From Ottelia alismoides (Eukaryota > Streptophyta > Magnoliopsida > Alismatales > Hydrocharitaceae): a stretch of DNA of 64,000 nucleotides. Positions 57,160 through 64,000 of this stretch are shown one piece after another. Made by a program: the position numbers and the translations under genes. Where the stretch lies: the NCBI GenBank assembly GCA_037367405.1, contig JAZKJV010002621.1:868001-932000 (forward strand). The letters are read 5' to 3'. The notes below the pieces were generated by a model. The model was given only the letters and a program-made list of their open reading frames with translations, was not told the origin of the DNA and searched no databases. The number at the start of each line of letters is the position of its first letter. Position 1 is the first letter of the stretch.

Positions 57160-58864
57160 TTCTGCAATGATGATCATGGCATTCGTTGCTAATTACAAGA
57201 ACAAAAGATTATTTGGTTACGGATATAATATTCGTTGCTATATCTTTAACATCGGAAGAAATTGCAAGTACAATATTAGAATTATTCGTTACTTTTTAAG
57301 TCAATTTTGTTGTATTGCAACTTGACATTGCTATCGACATGGTGGCCGGACTATTAGTTTTCATGACATCGACATGGCATTCATTTTCTTCTTGTTACAC
57401 CTACAAACTATAGTCCTGATCCAGATTATTCGAGCCGATCAATTTGAATGCCTTGGCAATTCTCGAGCATCTTAAGAATTCTATCTAAATTCCGACTTAG
57501 AAATAGGGTGGGAGCAGATCCTTAGTTGTAATTTACAGAGGAGGCTGTACTACAAGCGATCCGCTCCATGAGATTCGGGATACACTGCAAGCACCCGTGA
57601 GCGCCACCCGATCTTCATCGACCGGCCTTCAAATAGGTCATGGTATGAGACTCTGCAGTACCGTAGAGGATCTGCTTCCAAATAGGTCATGGGTATGAAT
57701 ATTATTTCCATTGGACAACAGGAATCGTGCTGCCTATATATGCGCACACCCTCTTTTCTTTAGCAGCCAACTATATCATGCTGCGTACGTTGTATTTGTA
57801 CAAGTATACTCATGACAGGATTACACATGCTCAAATTAAATTATAATGTATGTGTACTTGCCTTTGTACTGTACACATATATGATTTTCTGTAGATCGGT
57901 ACAGGAATACTTTAGTTCTGATGAACTACATCATATGCTCAACTACATTTCATTTGTTTACAGACTGGTTCCAAATATAGTAAACTGTAGTATTGGGCTG
58001 TGAATAAACATTTAATCTAATCAAAATATTAAAGCCAGTTATCCTTGTCTACAAATTAAAGCATAAAAACTAAACATTCTTACAGCGTTAATTTTATGAA
58101 AATAATCGGAATTTCTCTATCATTTTTTATTTCTTGAGAAAAGTGAGGGCTGGCCTCTTACCGTGCATTTAACCGTGAAAAGCATCACCCACCGGGACCG
58201 GTTCTTCTTCAGTACTGCAGAGGATCCGTACTATCACCTGGACTGGTTTCTCTGCAGCAGAGGATCCGTACTATCACCCATCTGTAATCTGCTTCGACAT
58301 AAGCATTTTTCTCATTGCCATTATGGATAGTTTTTTGCCTATTTCGTCTCGTTATTTTATTTTTTTAAAGGAAAAACCTTTGTTTATCCGTAATGAAATC
58401 TTAACCCTTCTTATTGGAGAAAGTTTTGTAAGAATTATGTGCAAGGTCCTAGGGACATAAAAGTTAATGTATGTGTATGAAAACATTTCAGATGACTCCC
58501 CTTCAAGCGGATGCGTATATTTTAATCATGTCATTCACACCGGCATCTAGATCACTGATCGCATCAGCAGCAAAATTGGCATATGACAATGAATAATTTC
58601 GTATTCGTTGTTGTCTTAGATTTCGTAGTTAAACATCACATCAGTTAATACTCATTGTAAAATCAACTTTTGTTCTCACACACCTGACCTTTCATTATCC
58701 GTGTGCTAAGCCTCGAGTCCAATTGCTGAACTAGGAGTAAAGTCAAGACCTGCATCACCATCCCACAAAAATTTACATTTAGCGCCTCTAATATTAAAAA
58801 ACATCTAATATGCAACATCTCTGATATTAAAAAGTAATTTTTCGTTGTTTATAAACTGAACATG
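57160..58864. other. No gene seen
   Basis: AT-rich sequence. CAGAGGATCCGTACTATCACC occurs twice, about 41-45 bases apart (58217 and 58258 regions), and a CAAATAGGTCATGG word occurs twice near 57630 and 57690. Short frames (57110-57325, 57812-58003) have no recognisable features. Confidence 0.5.
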
Positions 58865-59555
58865 CTCAAGACTTCCTCCTTGCTATCCTATTGAGGGTCT
58901 TGGAATGCATATGTTACCTACTGAATAATGCCTTATGATTCCTCTATTCCCACCTGATGAGGCTTGTCTACTATGTCACAAATCTCTGCTTAGATGCTTC
59001 TGGAGAGCATGCAATTCATTGTCCTGAACTCCCAAGTTTTAAATATAGACATGATTTTGTAAGGGTTGCCTTTTGTGATGTAATCAGACATGCTGGGGTT
59101 GCTTCAAAGAAAGAAGCACTTGCGAATTTTTCGACGGTTCCACAAGAGGGGAGATCAACACTAAGACCAACAGATATTTTAATATCTGGATGGGCTGGAG
59201 GGAAGCATGCATGTGTTGATTTGACTAGAGTTTTTCCATTGGTGGATCAGATAAGGAGTGATTTTGTTGCGAGATACGCTGCACAGAAAACTGTCTAGCT
59301 AAAATTGCTAATCATGAGAAGGCTTTATTGACAATTAACATGTATTCATCCATTTTGATTTTTATACCTTCGAGTTCTTGGCAACTTAAGTATTAAGGCT
59401 CCTCAAAAGGGTCAAAAAAAATTATGCATATCAATGTTATGCTTTCTAGTTCTATAGATGTTTTATTTCAAAGAATTGAATTTGCCATCCAAAAAGGATT
59501 GGCAGCCCAGCTTATTGCTCGTCGCCCATCAATCTCCGTAATAACCAAATCACTA
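58865..59555 (+). pseudogene. Retroelement-derived C-C-H-C zinc finger and endonuclease-like relic
   Basis: The longest frame (58957-59298, 113 codons) contains GEHAIHCPELPSFKYRHDFV, then LRPTDILISGWAGGKHACVD. One frame upstream, 58927-58980 reads MIPLFPPDEACLLCHKS, which supplies the first two Cys of a C-x2-C...H-x4-C-type finger once a one-base shift near 58980 is allowed. Downstream, broken frames read FQRIEFAIQKGLAAQLIARR (59466-59525). This order (Cys/His finger, RHD, then P-D-like and K/D residues) resembles the finger plus restriction-like endonuclease at the C-terminus of some non-LTR retrotransposons. I have seen similar strings as uncharacterised plant retroelement proteins. Shifts and stops make it a pseudogene. 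Its 3' side is cut by the outer MULE. Confidence 0.5.
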
Positions 59556-59564
59556 AAAACTAAA
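59556..59564. repeat. Target duplication of outer MULE (left), AAAACTAAA
   Basis: A 9-bp duplication, identical at 62809-62817. Confidence 0.9.
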
Positions 59565-59716
59565 GGGATTTTCTCCTTGCAGATCCTATAATCTTTTCAA
59601 ATTACCTCTACGACCTTTAAAACAACCTATTTCCCCCATCGACCCCTTAAACTTGCTAACCCTTACCCTACAGACCCTGTGGTTAACCTCCATCCATTAA
59701 CCCCCATTAAAACTAA

Positions 59717-61493
59717 GGGATATTTACACCCATAACCCTGAGTAATATGGTAATTACCCCGGAAACCTTCGGTAATACTGAATAACACCCAGACCCCGAA
59801 ATAAATACTCCGTTTTACACTCGTAACCTTCCGTTAATTTACTTCTTTAACTCAACTACATGAATGAGTTAATCTAAGGGTCCAATCCAATGGCTGGAAT
59901 TAATCAGAAGTAAAAAAAGAAGATAAAAGGAATCGGATTTTGTTCCAGGTGTAGGGGATCTGTTGCAGCAGCGCCGAGATGGGGGAGGTTTCGAGAGGGG
60001 CATTGCAGGCGAGGGACGACGTCGGGTTGGCAGAGGGGGGGGGGTCATCAGCTCCTGCCGGAGGAGGCAGGGGGCCTTGGCAGGATTCGGAGGAAGTAGG
60101 GGGCTCTTCGCGAGGCCCGGGGGGGCGATGGAGCTGGCGGCGGAGGGGGGTGTTGGGGTCTGCAAAAACGATGGGATTGGGGGTGAGATGGACCTGGCGG
60201 CAGGGGGGTTGCAGAGGTAGCGACCGGGGGGAGGGGGTGGGGGGGGTATACTTGCAGAGGCAACTTGGATTGGGAGCGATGGAGATGGGGGCGGAGGAGG
60301 GGAGTTGCAGAGGCGGCGACAGGGGGTTGGGGCTTGCAAAAACGATGGGTGATGCGGGCGGAGGAGGGGGGTTGTAGAGGCAGTGACAAAGGGGTTGGGG
60401 CTTGCAAAAACGATGGGTATTGGCGGTGGAGTCTTTTGTGCTGGATGCCTGGTAGGGGTTGGCAGGGACGAGGGCGGCGTGGGAGGGGAGGAGGCGTGGG
60501 GCGGCGCGGGAGGTGGGAGGGGGAGGGGTGTGGCAGGGACGAAGGGCGGGAAGGTGCTGGACCCCTGGGGGGCGCGGGAGGGGAGGAGTCGTGGGGTGGC
60601 GCGGGAGGGGGTGTGGCAGGGACGAAGATTGGGAGGCGAGCAGGTGCTGGATGCCTGGAAGGGGTGGCAGGGACGAGGGCGGCGCGGGGAGGGAAAGGGG
60701 GGTTCGGAGGGCGGCGTGGGAGGGCGGGGTGTGGCAGGGATGAAGGGCGAGGGGCGGGCAGGTGGGGCGGCCCGGGAGGGGTGGGGGAGGGGGGGGGGCT
60801 TGGGCGGGCAGGAGCTGGGCGGTGGTGGGGCTCGACATCGGGTGTGGGGAGGGCGGGCAGGGTCGGGGAGAAGGAGGGGCGGGGGGGTTCCAGGAGCGGA
60901 GTCGGGGAGGACGGGGTGTAGCCCGCTGCACCTCGGCGGTGAGGCTCCATTGTTGGGTGCAGCAGGGTTGCAGAGGTGGCGACGGGGGGAGGGAGATGCC
61001 TGGAGCTCGCCAGAGGGGAGGGAGATGCCTGGAGCTCGCCAGCGGGGGGGCGGGGGTGTGGATGGAGCTCGCCAACAGAGGGAAGACGGGTGCTGGAGCT
61101 CGCGAGCTGGGGGCGGGAGCGCAGGAGCTCGCCAGCGGGAGGGAGGGGTGCTGGAGCTCGGGAGCGCGGGGGAGGGGAGGGGTGTGCGGAGGCGTAGATC
61201 GGAGAGGGGCAGCTTGCCGGGGCGAGCGGGAGGGGCAGCTTTGGTGGGAAGGAGGCATGATTTTGTTGATACAGAGAATGGCATCACATTATAAATATAA
61301 TGGGCTTCGAAGGGCAAAATAGTCAACATTTAACTTTTCCTGTCAAAGTTAACAAAGAATCAAGACGGAACTTGCCACAGGGTCATACCATATAAATGTT
61401 AAACATTATTCAGGGTCTTGGGTGTAATTCGTGTTTACAGAGGGTTTCCTGGGTAATTACCATATTAGTCAGGGTTATGGGTGTAAATATCCC
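59717..61493. mobile_element. Inner Mutator-like element, GC-rich
   Basis: Inverted ends GGGATATTTACACCCATAAC match for about 60 bp almost perfectly and more loosely to about 95 bp. They are flanked by the perfect 9-bp duplication TAAAACTAA (59708-59716, 61494-61502). It is nested in the outer MULE 143 bp from its left edge. The interior (59950-61255) is extremely G-rich on the + strand and partly repetitive (AAAACGATGGG words at 60167, 60340 and 60409; GGAGCTCGCCAGCGGG words at 61012-61140). No transposase. It may be a Pack-MULE. Confidence 0.9.
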
Positions 61494-61514
61494 TAAAACT
61501 AACTGGATTCCGTT

Positions 61515-62606
61515 ATGTGCTTTTACATTATACCCATTTTGTTTATTAAATTTACATTGACTGCCACTCCCCCTCAATCTCCTCCTCATCTCCATTTCCC
61601 CATCCAACACCCACCCACCTCCTCGACATCGTCGCCCTCTCCCTCCTCCTCCAGATCTACCGCCCTCGCCTTCCTCCTCACCGAACTCCACCGCCTCATG
61701 GCGGTCACATCTCTCCTTGTCGCCGACCTCACCTTCCGGGCTCTCCCCGACCACCCCTCCACCCCACTGCCCCCCACCCTCTTCGGCCCGCTCTCCTCGT
61801 CGAATGTCCACAACGTCCACCTTATCCTCCCTACCACACCTTCCCCCACATCTCCCTTGAGCCCAGGGTCTATTCCACCATGGGCGCCCACCTCTCCAAG
61901 TAAACCCATCGCTGCGAGTACGTCTCCTCCAATAAGAAGACCCTCACCGACCTTTTCGTCTCCGTCAATGACTCCTTCGTGGGCTCTAACCACCACCCCT
62001 CCGACCACAAGAGATGGATGGACTCCATCGACCTTGACGAGCTCTGTCTCCACCACGTCATCTGGTCGGGAACCCATGGTGGAGTGGGCCTCATTGCGGA
62101 AGTCGGAGTGGCACTTCACCCTCATACCGTCGCTCTGGTGGTTTCCCACCTCTGTCACTCGCGTCGCACACGAACAGCCCCTCCGCCTCCCAACTCTCCC
62201 CGTTGGCGTCCATGGCTCCTTCATCCTCGCTCGCACCCATCCTGCAAGAACCCATCTAGTGGGCGGAGCAATACTGGTTCCATACCTCCCCTTTCAAGCT
62301 CGGTTCCATACCTCCCCTTTCAAGCTCGGACCACCTGCCACCACCACCTCGTCCAAGAACTCCTCCATCTCCTTCTCCCTCACCCCTCTACACTTCACCC
62401 TCGTAACGTCACCCTGGTGGATTCCCACCTCTGTCGCTTCCGCAACCATTAGTATCCGTAGAGCCCTCCTCGCACTGCCCTTCAAGTTCTCCTTGTCCTC
62501 CTTAGAGCCGCGAGCTCCTCTGCCGAGGGGGCAGGAGTCGCGAGCTCCTTCGCTCATCTGGGTAGAAGAAGAGAATGTAGGAGGCAGAGAAGGAAGGAGA
62601 GAGTGA
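61515..62606 (+). other. Payload of outer MULE: possible captured gene fragment
   Basis: A 363-codon frame is open on the + strand, but it is Pro/Ser/Thr-rich, and overlapping frames are also open, so coding is doubtful. In another frame, 61850-62100 reads less biased sequence (KTLTDLFVSVNDSFVGSNHH, KRWMDSIDLDELCLHHVIWS), which looks like a real exon remnant. I do not recognise the parent gene. Two tandem copies of TTCCATACCTCCCCTTTCAAG lie at 62278-62327, and a block of about 70 bp near 62105-62170 recurs near 62385-62455, so internal duplication has occurred. Confidence 0.4.
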
Positions 62607-62817
62607 GATTGAAGTTCCACCATTGATTTTCTTGGGTTTGATTAACTCAAGTTTAACTCAAGTAATTGACTCCAATAAAGTTAAATATGACGGCATGGTT
62701 TGTGGGGTAAGACAGAGCAAATTTACCGGGTCAAGGACGAAAATATGTTGTTTCGAATGTCGTAAAGATAATTTGAAAAGATTATAAGATCTGCCGGTTA
62801 AAAATCCCAAAACTAAA

Positions 62818-63947
62818 TAAGATTTCCATTTCATCTCAATAATTTCCCCAAAACTAGACAAGATTGCGATTTCATCGCATTGATATGGAAGCAGTGAGTC
62901 CACGTCGGGTCGATTGAGGCCGGAAGTATCGACTCGAGCTTGTATCAAACAAGTTTGAATCTTCTAATCTAAAATCAAATTATTTTGAATGTTTATTATC
63001 TTACGAGCACGGGAGAAGAATCCATCAGTAGTCTACTTTACGGGAGAATCGGGGATCATTTTTTTTGTCCGTGTCACCATAACAAAATTTATATATAATA
63101 GCAAATAATTTAATATTTACTATCAATATCTTCTAATATTAATTTATAACAAAAAAATTTATTGTAAAATTAAGCAGAAAGTCGTAGGCTCGATCCCAAC
63201 CTGGCGCGAGATTTTTGCTTTTTTAAAATTACTCTGGTTAAAAAAAAGTAAAGAAACACATCAACCCGGAAAGAAAATGAGCACGATACGAAGATTTCCC
63301 ACGTGATTACTTGACCTAGTATTACTCTCGCTCGGCGTAACCTGGTAGATGACGACGGAGAGGCCGATGATTACTTGATTTCAAAGACGCTAATTAACAT
63401 GATACTCCATATCATGTTGATTGTTGATAAAAGTAATAGCAAGCCGCTGATTTGCGTGAGAATGAACCACTTGCTGTTGCTGCATTTAAAGTCCATTTTG
63501 TATTTAATCGCTTAAAGCCATTAAATGGTGTATGGGTCCTCTACTTAAATTTCTCTTGGACATGCATTTGATTTGCATTGGCTTCATCCGGTAACCTTTC
63601 CTTCGACTCGCATCTCTCAAATATTGGGTTGTTGTCTCTTCTCTCTATTGGATGCAGTCAGGACATACATAATCCATCGTTCCTTTATAGATATTTAATT
63701 ACAAATAACTTATGATGGCAACTTGGACATTATGTAAGGATCGTATTCCGCCGCGACTATAGGTAGAGCTTTATATCCCATCCTTAAATAATATCTAACT
63801 AGTCTGAATCCCGAAATTAATTTTTTTTTTAAAAAAACTTGCAATTATAAACAGTTTATATTAGGTAGTATTTTTTAAGTTTTACACAAGCATTCTAGCA
63901 GTTTCTATGGATTTTGTAGAGGCAATATAGGTCTTTTGACATTTTAT
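62818..63947. other. No gene seen
   Basis: AT-rich sequence. Just right of the MULE, the phrase CCAAAACTA...AAGATT occurs twice about 44 bases apart (62808 and 62850 regions). No supported frame. Confidence 0.5.
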
Positions 63948-64000
63948 GGGATTTTACCCCACAAACCTTATAGACTTGTTAAAATTCGTCTACGACCTTT
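63948..64000 (+). mobile_element. Start of a third MULE-type terminal repeat (cut by window end)
   Basis: GGGATTTTACCCCACAAACC and then CTACGACCTTT follow the outer MULE left repeat (59565-59617) in order and spacing. The rest of the element lies beyond the window, so this is tentative. Confidence 0.4.

Larger units (their letters stand above)
59565..62808. mobile_element. Outer Mutator-like element (non-autonomous)
   Basis: Terminal inverted repeats of about 110 bp: the left starts GGGATTTTCTCC and the right, inverted, starts GGGATTTTTAACC. Both then share GCAGATC, TATAATCTTTTCAAATTA and TACGAC in order. The perfect 9-bp duplication AAAACTAAA is diagnostic of Mutator-type transposition. No transposase is present. 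The payload after removing the nested element is about 1.47 kb. It includes GC-rich sequence at 61560-62600 that could be captured host DNA (Pack-MULE). Confidence 0.88.

Noticed and set aside
59869..61329. 486-codon Pro-rich frame on the minus strand (and a 452-codon one overlapping it)
   Set aside because: Several frames on both strands are open at once because of the G-run composition; there is no domain, and it lies wholly within MULE sequence.
61515..62606. 363-codon frame on the + strand as a host gene
   Set aside because: Low-complexity Ser/Pro/Thr composition, overlapping open frames, internal duplications and location inside a MULE; kept only as a possible captured fragment.
63173..63212. 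tRNA B-box-like string GGCTCGATCCC, possible SINE or tRNA
   Set aside because: No A-box or foldable tRNA body upstream; a single short match is not enough.

Overview
This is nuclear DNA from a flowering plant, and almost all of it is transposable elements nested inside one another. The evidence is Athila-type Ty3/gypsy elements with a tRNA-Asp type primer site, a Tork-type Ty1/copia element with the initiator-Met tRNA primer site, LINE reverse transcriptase relics, Mutator-like (MULE) elements with 9-bp target duplications and a Tourist-like MITE. I cannot identify the species and I see no convincing host gene; open frames outside the elements are short or follow base composition.

Layout. 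(1) 1-7629, + strand: 3' half of gypsy element A (decayed RT/RNase H/integrase, 2-kb noncoding tail, long 3' LTR). (2) 7630-8523 and 45888-46690, - strand: two pieces of one LINE, split by about 37 kb. (3) The split is filled by three gypsy insertions in the same orientation: B (8524-21650, LTRs of about 3.55 kb, codes only for a protease), C (21659-26971, a solo LTR that itself carries a 1.7-kb LTR-like insertion) and D (26978-45887, LTRs of about 3.85 kb, gag-protease-RT-RNase H-integrase, full length but mutated). Their target duplications (ATAGG/TTAGG, GGTCA, GTCAT) overlap inside one 9-bp site of the LINE. (4) 47234-55001 and beyond, + strand: relic gypsy LTR E, interrupted by a 247-bp MITE and by copia element F (49359-55001, LTRs about 2% diverged). 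(5) 56834-57159: a foldback element. (6) 58865-59555: a zinc-finger/endonuclease-like retroelement relic. (7) 59565-62808: a non-autonomous MULE with a second, GC-rich MULE (59717-61493) nested in it. Their 9-bp target duplications are AAAACTAAA and TAAAACTAA. A related terminal repeat starts at 63948 and runs off the window.

How the parts relate. D is the autonomous type. B shares its leader, protease, 3' tail, polypurine tract and LTR ends but lacks gag, RT and integrase, so it probably depended on a D-like helper. The gypsy elements share an unusual 3' tail: perfect 12-13 bp hairpins about 95 nt apart, each ending in a copy of the polypurine tract (TAAGTATAGGGG). In the B and D LTRs, a W-box dyad lies beside a 28-bp G-box palindrome. 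Most premature stops in A and D are C-to-T type changes at CAA, CAG or CGA codons, as expected for methylated, silenced copies. The most notable points are the triple insertion site, the hairpin/polypurine array, the protease-only element B, the nested MULEs, and a C-rich phrase repeated about every 40 nt in LTRs, foldback and MULE ends alike.
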